Counted from the stretch's first letter, positions 1 through 8,558 are shown. The stretch is 64,000 nt of DNA from Clostridiales bacterium (GCA_029010715.1 JAQXKZ010000014.1:24851-88850), one strand, 5' to 3'. Notes: generated by a model from the sequence alone, not told the origin. Program-made: numbers and translations.

Positions 1-941
1 GCGTCGATAACAGAGGAATCCACGGAGCCGAGGCCCCGCGCTCCGGCAGCGCCGGACGGGCTCAGCAGGCCCTCATCGGCAGCAGCGCGGAGCATGAGCC
101 GGCAGAGCTCACCGAGGTACACGCCCGCGGTCAGCTTCTCGAATTTTTTTGAGCCGAGGTTATTGCTCCGCTCATCAAGGATTCTGTCAAAGTCACCGCC
201 CTGTATGCCGGCATACAGGCCGGATTCCATGTTGACGATCATGCCGCGCCCGCCGCCGCGTCCAAGTTTTTCGATGGCGCGCTCCGGCAGCGACACGCAG
301 GTATTCGTACCCGTACCGCTCACCTGACCGATAAAGCCGCTGTAAGCGGTCTTGTCCAAAGCCGCCGCGCCGCCGAGCAGTACGGCCGCGGTGTCATTAA
401 GAACGACGACATGCTTGCCGCCGATACCGCGGCGGGCAAGCTCCGCCTTAAGCGACGCGCCTATCATCTGTCCCTCAGAGCCGGTGACGACAACCTCCTT
501 GTCGATACGGTCTACCCGGCCGTCCATATCCGGAGTTATCCGCGCGGAGTAGGAGAAGCAGAAGCCGATGCAATCGGTCCTGTCCATCAGCGGCTCGATG
601 CTGTCGGCGACAAAAGCGATAAACCCGTCCCAGGTGCAGGGGCTTTCGACGCCGGGCATCCTGCGTTTTTTCAGCTCCGACACATGGCAGCCGTCCTTTT
701 CAAAGCGTACGAGCGCGCTCCGGAAATTCGTGCCGCCCGCGTCGATAACCGCGGCGCAGCGTCCGAGCGGCAGGAGCTCGTCATTGCTGAGATATGTAGG
801 GATCATGGGCATATCGCTTTTCTCCCCGGCGAGGCCGCGCCTCATATCCGCGAGCATGGCTTCGGCGCAGGACTGCACGTCGACGCTCTCCGGGTCCATC
901 CCGTGTCTGTTCAAAAACTCCCGAACTCTGCTGTTTCCCAT
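1..941 (-). CDS. Hexokinase-family sugar kinase (3' end cut off by window)
   Basis: This gene runs off the left edge; 313 codons are visible with no stop. It reads as a eukaryotic-type hexokinase, which phosphorylates glucose or a related hexose with ATP in the cytoplasm. Seen directly: an N-terminal phosphate-1 motif AGGTNFRSALV at residues 68-78, the catalytic-base motif LNDTAAVLLG at 181-190 (Asp183), the GQVSGTGTN motif at 205-213, and Glu239 in VNMESG, matching the sugar-binding Glu of hexokinases. The ATG at 941 is preceded by GGGAGGC about seven bases upstream. It is separated by about 180 bases from the end of the SPFH gene and is the last visible gene in that direction. A ROK kinase is a less good fit, because no ROK zinc-binding cysteine motif is seen. 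Confidence 0.82.
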   Translation of the reverse strand, partial: MGNSRVREFLNRHGMDPESVDVQSCAEAMLADMRRGLAGEKSDMPMIPTYLSNDELLPLGRCAAVIDAGGTNFRSALVRFEKDGCHVSELKKRRMPGVESPCTWDGFIAFVADSIEPLMDRTDCIGFCFSYSARITPDMDGRVDRIDKEVVVTGSEGQMIGASLKAELARRGIGGKHVVVLNDTAAVLLGGAAALDKTAYSGFIGQVSGTGTNTCVSLPERAIEKLGRGGGRGMIVNMESGLYAGIQGGDFDRILDERSNNLGSKKFEKLTAGVYLGELCRLMLRAAADEGLLSPSGAAGARGLGSVDSSVID

Positions 942-965
942 AATAGATGCCTCCCGGACAGCCGC

Positions 966-997
966 GGACCGGCGCAGCCGGCGCCGGTCCGTATGGT
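966..997 (+). terminator. Hairpin with T-tract in the hexokinase 5' region
   Basis: A perfect 10-bp stem (GGACCGGCGC with GCGCCGGTCC, 5-base loop) is followed on the plus strand by seven T residues. That is a plus-strand terminator, although no plus-strand gene precedes it. On the minus strand the same hairpin lies about 25 bases upstream of the hexokinase start, without a U-tract. Confidence 0.45.
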
Positions 998-1018
998 TTT
1001 TTTATATCAAGCTCCAAT

Positions 1019-1038
1019 CAAAAACAGACACTGTCTGT
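1019..1038 (-). terminator. Short terminator after the SPFH gene
   Basis: On the minus strand ACAGAC-AGT-GTCTGT is followed by TTTTG. The stem is short (6 bp), but it lies directly downstream of the NfeD/SPFH pair and ends that unit before the hexokinase gene. Confidence 0.35.
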
Positions 1039-1119
1039 CCTTAACAGCGCCGCAGGCGCGCCGGAGTCTGCGTGAGACGGCCTTCGACCTTTCAGTGCAA
1101 AGGCGCGGCGCCGAATGCA

Positions 1120-2028
1120 TTATTTTTCGGCTTTGATATCGTTTTTCACAGCTTCAACCAGCCCGCTGGCAAGTCCTGCCACGCTCTGTATCTCGCTGGG
1201 TATAATAATCTTGGTGGCCTTGCCGTCAGCCGCAGCGCTGAAGGCGTCCATCGCTTTGAGCTTGATGACGGCGTCGGAGGGTTTCGCCTCGTTGATGAGT
1301 CTGATACCCTCGGCAGTTGCTCTCTGCACCTTCAGTATTGCCTCGGCCTCGCCTTCGGCCTCCAGTATCTGCTGCTGCTTCTTTGCGTCGGCGCGGAGTA
1401 TTGCGGACTCTTTCTCGCCTTCCGCCTCCAGTATGGCCGCACGCTTCTCGCCTTCCGCACGCAGAATGGCTTCGCGGCGTTCGCGCTCGGCCTTCATCTG
1501 CTTTTCCATCGCGTTCTGGATCTCCTTTGGAGGCAGGATGTTCTTAAGCTCAACACGGTTGACCTTGATACCCCAAGGGTCGGTCGCCTCGTCGAGTATG
1601 GTGCGCATCTTGGTGTTGATAATATCGCGGCTGGTGAGGCACTGGTCGAGCTCCAGGTCGCCGATAATATTACGCAGAGTCGTCGCCGACAGGTTCTCAA
1701 TGGCCACCATGGGCTGCTCGATGCCATAGGTGTAAAGCTTCGGGTCGGTTATCTGGAAGTAGACGACGGTGTCTATCTGCATAGTCACGTTATCCTTGGT
1801 GATAACAGGCTGGGGCGGGAAGTCAGCGACCTGCTCCTTGAGTGTGACGATCTTCGCGACGCGCTCAACAAAGGGGAGCTTGAAGTGCAGTCCGACATTC
1901 CAGGTGGTCTTATACGCACCGAGAAACTCGATAACATAGGCCCTTGCCTGCTGAACTATACGGATGCAGCGGACAAGTATGATAACCACAATGAGAAGAA
2001 GAATAATTGGAACAATTGATACAGGCAT
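1120..2028 (-). CDS. SPFH/band 7 membrane protein (QmcA/paraslipin type)
   Basis: The 302-residue protein has one N-terminal membrane segment (residues about 4-22) and then an SPFH/band 7 domain. Next comes a long charged coiled coil (about 165-240) full of EGEKRAAILEAEGEKE-type repeats, which is the hallmark of the stomatin/QmcA family. Such proteins form oligomeric rings that organise membrane microdomains and modulate membrane proteases. The gene lies 36 bases after an NfeD-family gene on the same strand; NfeD-stomatin pairs are conserved and the two proteins are thought to work together. The start ATG at 2028 has the upstream sequence TAGGAGGGAAATAT. Family assignment is clear; the specific partner here is inference. 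Confidence 0.93.
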   Translation of the reverse strand: MPVSIVPIILLLIVVIILVRCIRIVQQARAYVIEFLGAYKTTWNVGLHFKLPFVERVAKIVTLKEQVADFPPQPVITKDNVTMQIDTVVYFQITDPKLYTYGIEQPMVAIENLSATTLRNIIGDLELDQCLTSRDIINTKMRTILDEATDPWGIKVNRVELKNILPPKEIQNAMEKQMKAERERREAILRAEGEKRAAILEAEGEKESAILRADAKKQQQILEAEGEAEAILKVQRATAEGIRLINEAKPSDAVIKLKAMDAFSAAADGKATKIIIPSEIQSVAGLASGLVEAVKNDIKAEK

Positions 2029-2064
2029 ATTTCCCTCCTAAATAATCTGTTGATTTTGAATTGC

Positions 2065-2508
2065 TTACCTTATTATGAGCTTGACGCCCTCTATACGCAC
2101 GACGGTCACAACGGAGCCGGCTTCGGCCTTACCGTCGGGCTCCTCGGTGCGTGCTGACCAGATTTTACCGCCGACCGAAACCGCGCCGGTGCCGAGCACG
2201 TTGTCAATGGCCTCGGTCACGATGCATTCCCTGCCGATGAGCATATCGGCGTTGGTGGGCGTGGCTCTCGAATTGACATACTTCTTCGCCAGAGGCCTTG
2301 TAAGCCACAGGCTTATAAGAGACACGGCAAAAAACCAGACGAGCTGGAGCCACAGCGGCGCATCGAGTATGGCCGAGATGAGCGCAGCCAGCGCGCCCAG
2401 CGCAAACCATATGGAAACCAGCCCCGGCACAACCGCCTCTACTATCAGCAGGACGACCATCGCTATGAGCCACACAGCCGCCATCCCGGCAGCCGGAAAC
2501 AGAAACAT
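2065..2508 (-). CDS. NfeD-family membrane protein
   Basis: A 147-residue protein with three to four hydrophobic segments in the first 85 residues and a C-terminal OB-fold-like domain (about 90-147, with the LIGRECIVTEAI and GKIWSARTEE stretches typical of NfeD-like proteins). This is the short, protease-less NfeD class that pairs with stomatin-like proteins. An in-frame start ten codons further upstream exists, but the ATG at 2508 has GGAGGA six bases before it and is preferred. It is the first gene of a two-gene unit with the SPFH gene, read from a promoter at about 2595-2623. Confidence 0.9.
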   Translation of the reverse strand: MFLFPAAGMAAVWLIAMVVLLIVEAVVPGLVSIWFALGALAALISAILDAPLWLQLVWFFAVSLISLWLTRPLAKKYVNSRATPTNADMLIGRECIVTEAIDNVLGTGAVSVGGKIWSARTEEPDGKAEAGSVVTVVRIEGVKLIIR

Positions 2509-2594
2509 ATATTCCTCCAATCCTCCGCCCGAAAACAAAAACTCCGTCGGTCAGCCGTCAGGCGGCAGCGGCAGACCTGCATATGATTTCTTTA

Positions 2595-2623
2595 ATTATA
2601 TAATGGACAGCCATTTTCCGCAA
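2595..2623 (-). promoter_or_regulatory. Predicted promoter of the nfeD-SPFH unit
   Basis: On the minus strand TTGCGG and TATAAT are separated by 17 bases, about 90 bases upstream of the NfeD start. It sits in the AT-rich divergent region 2509-2780. The opposite strand offers only a weaker candidate (TTTACT, 17 bases, TACAGT at 2673-2701) for the YerC gene. Confidence 0.55.
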
Positions 2624-2780
2624 GGGTCATTAATACGCAGATGTTAAATTTTCTGTAAAAGCCTTTTTACTATTTACTTTTCCTCTTTAATATTGTACAG
2701 TATATATAAATAAATCCGATTAAAACAATCAAATTTTTTTAATATATGAATACTTATGAAAAAATATAACGGAGGCAGCC

Positions 2781-3077
2781 ATGAACAAACTCCCTAAAAA
2801 ACCGCGCAATGAGAATATGTACAAGGCCATTCTTTCCCTTCAGAACGTGGACGAATGCATGCGTTTCTTTGACGATCTGTGCACCGTGACCGAGCTGATG
2901 GCCATGGAACAGCGCTATCAGGTCGCCACATGCCTCAATGACGGAATGATATACAACGACATTCTTGCCGAGACAGGCGCGTCCAGCGCAACGATCAGCC
3001 GCGTTAACCGCTCCCTGCAGTACGGCGCCGGCGGGTATTCCATCGTTTTTGACAGGCTCAAGGAGGACAAGGAGTGA
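2781..3077 (+). CDS. YerC/YecD-family TrpR-like regulator
   Basis: A 98-residue all-helical protein of the TrpR/YerC/YecD family. The recognisable helix-turn-helix is YNDILAETGASSATISRVNR at about residues 57-76, preceded by the conserved RFFDDLCTVTELMAMEQRYQ stretch. It probably binds DNA; TrpR itself senses tryptophan, but ligand binding has not been established for this subfamily. The start ATG has GGAGGC at 2771. The stop overlaps the start of the downstream methyltransferase (GTGA), so the two are translationally coupled. The full length is normal for the family. Confidence 0.9.
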   Translation: MNKLPKKPRNENMYKAILSLQNVDECMRFFDDLCTVTELMAMEQRYQVATCLNDGMIYNDILAETGASSATISRVNRSLQYGAGGYSIVFDRLKEDKE

Positions 3078-3805
3078 GCTGCTACAGCTTTCTTGCCCCA
3101 TGGTACGACAAGCTCACGGGAGATGTGCCGTACGGACAGTTCGCAGACTTCTACGAGGCGGAGTTCGCTGCCGACGGCGGCGAGTTCCGCCTTCTGCTGG
3201 ATCTATGCTGCGGCACCGGAACGCTCACATGGGAGCTGGCGCGCCGCGGCTATGAGATGATCGCCGCAGACCGCTCGGTTGAGATGCTCATGGAGGCTCA
3301 GTCCAAGTCCGTGCCGGTCGGTGTACCGCCGCTGTTTCTGTGTCAGGAGGCGTCTGGGCTGGATCTCTACGGCACGGTAGACGCCGCGCTGTGCTCGCTT
3401 GACGGGATGAACTATATTCCGGCTGACGAGCTTCCGGAGGTCTTTCGCCGGCTGCATCTGTTCATCCGTCCCGGCGGGCTGTTTATCTTCGACATCCGCA
3501 GCCCGGAGTTCCTGCGTTCGCTCGACGGCGACATCTTTGTCGACGAGAAGGAAGGCCTGCTGTGCCTCTGGCGTGCGGACTTTGACGAAGAGCTTTCCGC
3601 CGTAATATACGGCATGGATATCTTTTCCCATGAGAGCAAAAATATGTGGTCGCGGGAGAGCGAGGAGCATATAGAATACGCCCACTGCCCCGAAACGCTC
3701 TCTTCACTGCTCTCGGCGGCAGGCTTCACGGACATAGCCGTGCGGCACGACTGTCCGCAGGGCGACGCCGGACGTATGTTCGTCACGGCAAGGCGCGAGA
3801 CTTAA
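3074..3805 (+). CDS. Class I SAM-dependent methyltransferase
   Basis: A 243-residue Rossmann-fold methyltransferase. Motif I is LLDLCCGTGTLTWEL at about residues 41-55, followed by an acidic end of strand 2 (AADRSVEML) and motif post-I (DAALCSLDGMNYI), with RPGGLFIFDIRSPEF further on. These features mark a SAM-binding enzyme of the Methyltransf_25 type. The substrate cannot be told from the sequence. It starts with GTG at 3074, overlapping the stop of the YerC gene by four bases, with AGGAGG upstream. The hslO gene follows 27 bases later on the same strand. Confidence 0.85.
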   Translation: MSCYSFLAPWYDKLTGDVPYGQFADFYEAEFAADGGEFRLLLDLCCGTGTLTWELARRGYEMIAADRSVEMLMEAQSKSVPVGVPPLFLCQEASGLDLYGTVDAALCSLDGMNYIPADELPEVFRRLHLFIRPGGLFIFDIRSPEFLRSLDGDIFVDEKEGLLCLWRADFDEELSAVIYGMDIFSHESKNMWSRESEEHIEYAHCPETLSSLLSAAGFTDIAVRHDCPQGDAGRMFVTARRET

Positions 3806-3832
3806 ACTATACACTGTAATACGGAGAGCATT

Positions 3833-4735
3833 ATGGACAGGATCATAAGAGCAACAGCCGGCGACGGCTATATAAAAATGGCGGTCATCACCGCGAGAGA
3901 CACCGTTGAACGTGCGCGGGCCATACACTCCTGCGCCCCGACGGCCTGCGCCGCGCTCGGGCGCACGCTCTGCGCCGCGTCACTGATGGGGCAGGCCATG
4001 AAAGAGGAGAACGCAACGCTTACCATACGCATTAACGGCGGAGGCCCGCTGGGCAGCGTTGTCGCGGTATCCGACTGCAACGGCAATGTCCGCGGCTATG
4101 TGGACAATCCCGCTCTCGATCTCCCCCTTCGCAGCGACGGCAAGCTCAACGTCGGCGCCGCAGTCGGCCGGGACGGTATGATAACCGTCAGCCGGGACAT
4201 CGGCCTAAGAGAGCCTTATATAGGCTCCGTAGAGCTCACCAGCGGCGAGATCGCCGAGGATCTGACCGCATACCTGCTTGAAAGCGAGCAGGTACCCTCG
4301 GCCTGCGCTCTGGGCGTTCTGGTGGACACCGACCGCTCGGTCAGGGCTGCCGGAGGCTTCATCGTACAGCTTATGCCCGGCGCAGACGAGGAGATGATAA
4401 GCAGGCTCGAGGAGAACATCTTCATGATGGACCAGCTTACCACCGTGCTCGACGAGGACGGCGCGGAGGAGCTGTTCCGTCAGGTGCTGAAAGGCTTTGA
4501 TTACCATACGGTCGGAGAATACCCGGTGGATTACCGCTGCTACTGCAGCCGTGAGCGCGTCGAGGAGGCGCTTACCTGCATAGACAGGAGCGAGCTCGAC
4601 GAGATAGCCGCCGAGGGCAGGGACATCTCGGTCAGCTGCCAGTTCTGTGACAGCGTCTACAGTTTCTCCCCCGCAGAGATCGGCGATATCATAGCAAAGT
4701 CCGAGAGGACGAAAAGCGGTCCGGAAAATTATTGA
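3833..4735 (+). CDS. hslO: Hsp33 redox-regulated holdase chaperone
   Basis: At 300 residues the protein has the normal Hsp33 length. The N-terminal domain begins MDRIIRATAGDGYIKMAVITARDTVE. The C-terminal redox switch contains the four zinc-binding cysteines as CYC (about residues 233-235) and CQFC (about 265-268). Hsp33 is activated when oxidation releases zinc and unfolds the linker, after which it holds unfolding proteins. Because the four cysteines are intact, the switch should work. It follows the methyltransferase gene with a GGAG site before the ATG at 3833. The gene is followed by a promoter for the tRNA cluster, so it probably ends this unit. Confidence 0.95.
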   Translation: MDRIIRATAGDGYIKMAVITARDTVERARAIHSCAPTACAALGRTLCAASLMGQAMKEENATLTIRINGGGPLGSVVAVSDCNGNVRGYVDNPALDLPLRSDGKLNVGAAVGRDGMITVSRDIGLREPYIGSVELTSGEIAEDLTAYLLESEQVPSACALGVLVDTDRSVRAAGGFIVQLMPGADEEMISRLEENIFMMDQLTTVLDEDGAEELFRQVLKGFDYHTVGEYPVDYRCYCSRERVEEALTCIDRSELDEIAAEGRDISVSCQFCDSVYSFSPAEIGDIIAKSERTKSGPENY

Positions 4736-4754
4736 ACAAATTTGAAATAAGATA

Positions 4755-4783
4755 TTGACAATCTCAGTTTTTTTTAGTATTAT
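4755..4783 (+). promoter_or_regulatory. Predicted promoter of the tRNA cluster
   Basis: TTGACA and TATTAT are separated by 17 bases and end 16 bases before tRNA-Val. The spacer contains an 8-T run. Confidence 0.75.
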
Positions 4784-4799
4784 AACGGAGCTGTCGCGC

Positions 4800-4876
4800 G
4801 GGAGCATAGCTCAGCTGGTTAGAGCACCTGCCTTACAAGCAGGGGGTCACTGGTTCGAGTCCAGTTGTTCCCACCA
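4800..4876 (+). tRNA. tRNA-Val(TAC)
   Basis: Cloverleaf with a GGGAGCA/TGTTCCC acceptor stem, the anticodon loop CTTACAA (TAC) on a CCTGC/GCAGG stem, a TTCGAGT T-loop and an encoded CCA. It is the first of four tRNAs. Confidence 0.97.
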
Positions 4877-4889
4877 TCTTATTTCGTAC

Positions 4890-4965
<76 letters not shown>

Positions 4966-4988
4966 CCCATCCGTTTGGATGGGTCTCT

Positions 4989-5064
4989 GCGGGCATAGCT
5001 CATCCGGTAGAGCGCCACCTTGCCAAGGTGGAGGTAGCGAGTTCGAGCCTCGTTGCCCGCTCCA
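4989..5064 (+). tRNA. tRNA-Gly(GCC)
   Basis: The anticodon loop TTGCCAA sits on a CCACC/GGTGG stem. The acceptor arm is GCGGGCA/TGCCCGC and CCA is encoded. Confidence 0.97.
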
Positions 5065-5068
5065 ACAA

Positions 5069-5100
5069 AAGGATTTGCGGACATTTAGTCCGCAAATCCT
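5069..5100 (+). repeat. Perfect inverted repeat between tRNA-Gly and tRNA-Cys
   Basis: A 13-bp perfect stem (AGGATTTGCGGAC with GTCCGCAAATCCT) closes a 5-base loop in the spacer. It has no T-tract, so it is more likely a processing or spacing hairpin than a terminator. A smaller hairpin (CCCATCC/GGATGGG) occupies the spacer before tRNA-Gly. Confidence 0.6.
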
Positions 5101-5106
5101 GTATAT

Positions 5107-5181
5107 GGCGCCATAGCCAAGTGGTAAGGCAGCGGACTGCAAATCCGCGATTCCCCAGTTCAAGTCTGGGTGGCGCCTCCA
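5107..5181 (+). tRNA. tRNA-Cys(GCA)
   Basis: The anticodon loop CTGCAAA sits on a GCGGA/TCCGC stem. The acceptor arm is GGCGCCA/TGGCGCC and CCA is encoded. It is the last tRNA of the cluster. Confidence 0.97.
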
Positions 5182-5184
5182 TGT

Positions 5185-5226
5185 CGCTGCGGACTACATA
5201 TTGTTCGCAGCGGCTTTTCTTTTTTC
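5185..5226 (+). terminator. Terminator of the tRNA cluster
   Basis: CGCTGCG and CGCAGCG form a stem followed by GCTTTTCTTTTTT. The stretch from 5227 to about 5505 shows no gene or other element I can name. Confidence 0.7.
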
Positions 5227-5509
5227 TGAACAAAGGCCGCTTCTCATTCATTCCGCTGCAGACTCTTTCGGAATCGCGTACACCTGCGCTGTGCTGCGGC
5301 TTTATTGACTGCAGTCCTCAAAATTTGTTGGGGCTTCCACTGTCGCTGCAAGCTGTGTTTCGCTTGCGGCGAGTTTTTATGCTCCGAATCAAAGCAGCCC
5401 TGCGCCCGCTGTGCGGGGCTTCGCAATACCGCCGGGGCCGTTAAACGCCCGGCGAAAATCCACGCTGCCCTATAGCGGGAGGCTGCTGTAAACGCACAAT
5501 ATTTCTCTC

Positions 5510-5543
5510 TTGACTTTACAATAGTTGCAGAGTTTATTATAAT
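5510..5543 (+). promoter_or_regulatory. MerR-type promoter/operator of the MATE-MerR operon
   Basis: TTGACT (5510-5515) and TATTAT (5535-5540) are 19 bases apart, the over-long spacing characteristic of MerR-family promoters. The spacer holds an imperfect dyad, CTnTnCAAnnnTTGnAnAG, at 5514-5532. This architecture normally needs the regulator to twist the DNA so that polymerase can read both boxes. The obvious regulator is the MerR-family gene two cistrons downstream. A conventional reading (TTTACA, 17 bases, TATAAT at 5515-5543) overlaps it and could give basal transcription. Confidence 0.7.
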
Positions 5544-5573
5544 TGACATTGACCACAGAGGAGAGAGCTCACC

Positions 5574-6923
5574 ATGGAAAAGAATCTCACAAGCGGCAGT
5601 GTATTCAGGAATATCATGCTGTTTTCGCTGCCATACCTGCTGTCATACTTTCTGCAGACGCTCTACGGCATGGCGGATCTGTTCATCATCGGCCAGTTTG
5701 AGGGCGTGGCAGGCACAACGGCGGTGTCGATCGGTTCTCAGGTGATGCATGTGCTCACGGTCGTGCTCGTCGGTCTTGCGATGGGCTCCACCGTCAGTGT
5801 CGGTCAGTCTGTCGGCGCCGGTGACAAACGTCAGTCCTCACTGAATATAGGCAATACTGTGACACTGTTCATGTCGCTCTCGCTCGTCCTCACGGCAGTT
5901 CTGCTTCTGCTGGTACGGCAGATCATATCCGTGATGTCGACACCTCCGGAGGCCGTCGCCGGGACCGCAGACTACCTGACGATCTGCTTTATAGGAATAC
6001 CCTTTGTCACCGCGTACAATATAATCAGTTCCATTTTCCGCGGGCTCGGCGATTCAAAGAGCCCCATGTACTTTATTGCCGTGGCCTGCGCGGCGAACAT
6101 AGTTCTGGACTATCTGTTCATCGGTGCTCTGAAGATGGGCCCCTCCGGCGCGGCGCTCGGCACTACGCTTTCTCAGGCGATCAGCGTCGCAGTGGCGCTC
6201 GCCGTTATACGGCGGCACGGAAAGAACGGCATATCGCTTCGCGGAAGCGATATGCGGCCGCAGAAAGCCGTGATGGGGCAGCTGCTTAAGATCGGCGTAC
6301 CGGTAGCCCTGCAGGACGGCATTATACAGGTCTCCTTCATTGTAATCACGATAATAGCCAACCGGAGAGGACTGACAGACGCCGCAGCGGTCGGCATAGT
6401 GGAGAAGATAATAAGCTTTCTGTTTCTCGTTCCGTCCTCCATGCTCTCCACGGTCTCCGCGCTCGGAGCGCAGAACATCGGGGCCGGAAAGCCGGGGCGC
6501 GCCGTGCTCACTCTGCGCTATGCCATATTCATCGCCTCCGGCTTCGGTCTGATTATCTCGATACTTATACAGTTTGTTTCCGAACCGGTGGTCGGGCTGT
6601 TTACCGACGACCTCGCGGTCATGGTTTCAGGCGGAAAATACCTGCGCGGATATATCTGGGACAGCCTGTTTGCCGGAGTGCAGTTCTGCTTCAGCGGATA
6701 CTTCTGCGCCTGCGGGAGATCCGGCCTTTCGTTCATGCACAACTTTCTTTCCACCGTATTCGTGCGCATTCCCGGCGCGTATATGACCTCCATGCTGTTC
6801 CCGCACACGCTGTTCCCTATGGGTCTGGCTTCTTCCGCCGGTTCGCTCGTTTCGGTAATCATATGCGTAATCGCTTTTTCGGTATTGACGCACCGCGACA
6901 GGGCGCTTTTGCAGGGAGGATAA
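5574..6923 (+). CDS. MATE-family multidrug/cation antiporter
   Basis: A 449-residue protein with about twelve hydrophobic segments arranged as two homologous halves, the size and profile of MATE transporters. It begins with the family-typical ...RNIMLFSLPYLLSYFLQTLYGMADLFIIGQF stretch. Such pumps expel drugs or metabolites in exchange for Na+ or H+. The ATG at 5574 follows AGAGGAGAG. The stop is one base before the MerR-family gene, so the two form an operon, and the upstream promoter carries a MerR-type operator. The natural substrate cannot be read from the sequence. Confidence 0.93.
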   Translation: MEKNLTSGSVFRNIMLFSLPYLLSYFLQTLYGMADLFIIGQFEGVAGTTAVSIGSQVMHVLTVVLVGLAMGSTVSVGQSVGAGDKRQSSLNIGNTVTLFMSLSLVLTAVLLLLVRQIISVMSTPPEAVAGTADYLTICFIGIPFVTAYNIISSIFRGLGDSKSPMYFIAVACAANIVLDYLFIGALKMGPSGAALGTTLSQAISVAVALAVIRRHGKNGISLRGSDMRPQKAVMGQLLKIGVPVALQDGIIQVSFIVITIIANRRGLTDAAAVGIVEKIISFLFLVPSSMLSTVSALGAQNIGAGKPGRAVLTLRYAIFIASGFGLIISILIQFVSEPVVGLFTDDLAVMVSGGKYLRGYIWDSLFAGVQFCFSGYFCACGRSGLSFMHNFLSTVFVRIPGAYMTSMLFPHTLFPMGLASSAGSLVSVIICVIAFSVLTHRDRALLQGG

Positions 6924-6924
6924 A

Positions 6925-7764
6925 ATGGAACTGCCCAAACTATTTCAGATAGGAGAAGTGTCAAAGCTGTTCCATCTGAGCGCGAGCAGCATACGGCATT
7001 ACGAGGAACTGGGGCTGCTGACGCCGGAATATATCGACCCCTCTTCCGGCTACCGCTATTACAGCCCACGGCAGTTCGAGGCCTTCAACACCATACGCTA
7101 CCTGCGCGCATTGGATATGCCGCTCATGGAAATAGCAGACTATCTGCGTGACCGTGACGTGGACAAAACAGAGGCCAAGCTGCGGCAGCAGAAGCAGGCA
7201 GTCGTACTTAAACAGCAGGAGCTGCAACGCATCGAGCGCAAGATAGACAAGCGTCTGGAGCAGCTGCACGACGCGCGGACCTCAGAGCTTGACCAGATCG
7301 GACTCGTCTGCACTCCGGCCTGCCGGATGTTTCTGATGGGCGGTTCACTCAAGATCACAAACTACCACGACATGGAGCTGCCCACGATAAAGCTGGCGCA
7401 GTCACAGGCGGAGGCGGTGATATTTCTCGGCAAGGTCGGCCTCAGTATATCTCCGGAGCACCTGTACGACGGGAGCTTCGGTCAGTACGACGGAATATTC
7501 CTCGTGCTCGATGAGGAGGACAGATTCAGCGGCAGCGTGATGGACATACCGGAAATGCTCTGTGCGCGCATACGTTTCCGGGGCAGCCACACGGAGGCTC
7601 CGGAGCAGTACAGAAAGCTCATGGACTTCATATGCGGAAACGGCCTTGCTGTGAGCGGCTTTTCACGCGAGATCACCATGATCGACTACGGCATCACAAA
7701 CGACCCGGAAAAATTCGTGACCGAGATATGCATACCGGTCACGCCCGGCCCCGCGGAGCCGTGA
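6925..7764 (+). CDS. MerR-family regulator with GyrI-like ligand domain (BmrR/BltR type)
   Basis: The 279-residue protein has an N-terminal winged helix (QIGEVSKLFHLSASSIRHYEELGLL at about residues 9-33, followed by YRYYSPRQFEAFNTIRYLR). A dimerisation coiled coil follows (about 75-115), then a C-terminal domain of the GyrI/BmrR effector type (about 120-279). MerR proteins of this layout sense lipophilic cations or drugs and activate a neighbouring efflux pump. It lies one base after the MATE gene, with GGGAGGA just before the ATG. Together with the 19-base-spacer promoter at 5510 this strongly suggests autoregulation of the pair. Confidence 0.9.
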   Translation: MELPKLFQIGEVSKLFHLSASSIRHYEELGLLTPEYIDPSSGYRYYSPRQFEAFNTIRYLRALDMPLMEIADYLRDRDVDKTEAKLRQQKQAVVLKQQELQRIERKIDKRLEQLHDARTSELDQIGLVCTPACRMFLMGGSLKITNYHDMELPTIKLAQSQAEAVIFLGKVGLSISPEHLYDGSFGQYDGIFLVLDEEDRFSGSVMDIPEMLCARIRFRGSHTEAPEQYRKLMDFICGNGLAVSGFSREITMIDYGITNDPEKFVTEICIPVTPGPAEP

Positions 7765-7949
7765 CCGCAGGCAGGCCGCGCCGGATCTGCGCGGGAAATT
7801 TCAGCAATTGCTGACCCGGTATTCGCCCCCGGTTCACGCCGGACAGACAAGACGCGGCATATCCGAATTGCAGTCTTGTCCGTGTAAAGATGTACGGGCG
7901 GAAATTCCGCGCTCTCCCGCCGCATTTATGGTTTTGAAAACACCCATGA

Positions 7950-7997
7950 AAAAGCTGCCGAAAATGCTTTTACGCATTTTCGGCAGCTTTTCGTTTT
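7950..7997. terminator. Bidirectional terminator between convergent genes
   Basis: An 18-bp perfect stem (AAAAGCTGCCGAAAATGC and its complement) with a 6-base loop has A and T runs at its ends. It separates the MerR gene from the UPF0340 gene on the other strand. The stretch 7765-7949 has no other recognisable element. Confidence 0.9.
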
Positions 7998-8006
7998 CCG
8001 GCAGAT

Positions 8007-8558
8007 TTATTTAAGCTCTTCCTGATATCTCGCACGCTCACCGCCGATGAAGCGCGGACGGGTGCGGGCGCATACAAGCGTCGCCTCACCGATACGGTTC
8101 AGACTGAGACGCACAGGCACAGCCACCTCTTTCAGGTGCATACCGATGAGCGTCGCGCCGATATCCATACCGGCCTTTGCCCTTATATGCTCCACCGCCG
8201 CAGGATGCTCCAGATTCTCCCAGACCGCAGTGGCAAAGGAGCCGCCTGCATGGGCCCAGGGGCGCACATTGACGATCTCATATCCGAATTTCCCCGCCGC
8301 CTCTGCTTCGAGGATAAGAGCGCGGTTAAGATGCTCGCAGCACTGGGCCGCGATATATATGCCGCGTTCCTTCAGCACGGGGTATATGCCCTTAAACACG
8401 GCCTGCGCCGCCTCCATGCTGGATCCTTTGCCGATACGCTGTCCGACGACCTCGCTAGACGAGCAGCCGACCACGAACAGGTCGCCCGCCTTCAGTCCGG
8501 ATACCTCAAGCAGTTCGCCGGCGGCCCGCCCGGCCTGCAGGCTTATTTCTTCATACAT
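8007..8558 (-). CDS. UPF0340 family protein (TIGR01440, YwlG-like)
   Basis: A 183-residue protein that matches the UPF0340/YwlG family end to end. Family hallmarks visible are VVGCSSSEVVGQRIGKGSS (about residues 28-46), AAQCCEHLNRALI (about 69-81) and VVNVRPWAHAGGS-type sequence (VNVRPWAHAGGSFATA, about 96-111), then GMDIGATLIGMHLKEVAVPVR. The conserved Cys residues and the His in CCEHLNRA suggest an enzyme, but no activity has been established for the family. It is 18 bases after an ECF S-component gene on the same strand and may be cotranscribed with it. Confidence 0.9.
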   Translation of the reverse strand: MYEEISLQAGRAAGELLEVSGLKAGDLFVVGCSSSEVVGQRIGKGSSMEAAQAVFKGIYPVLKERGIYIAAQCCEHLNRALILEAEAAGKFGYEIVNVRPWAHAGGSFATAVWENLEHPAAVEHIRAKAGMDIGATLIGMHLKEVAVPVRLSLNRIGEATLVCARTRPRFIGGERARYQEELK

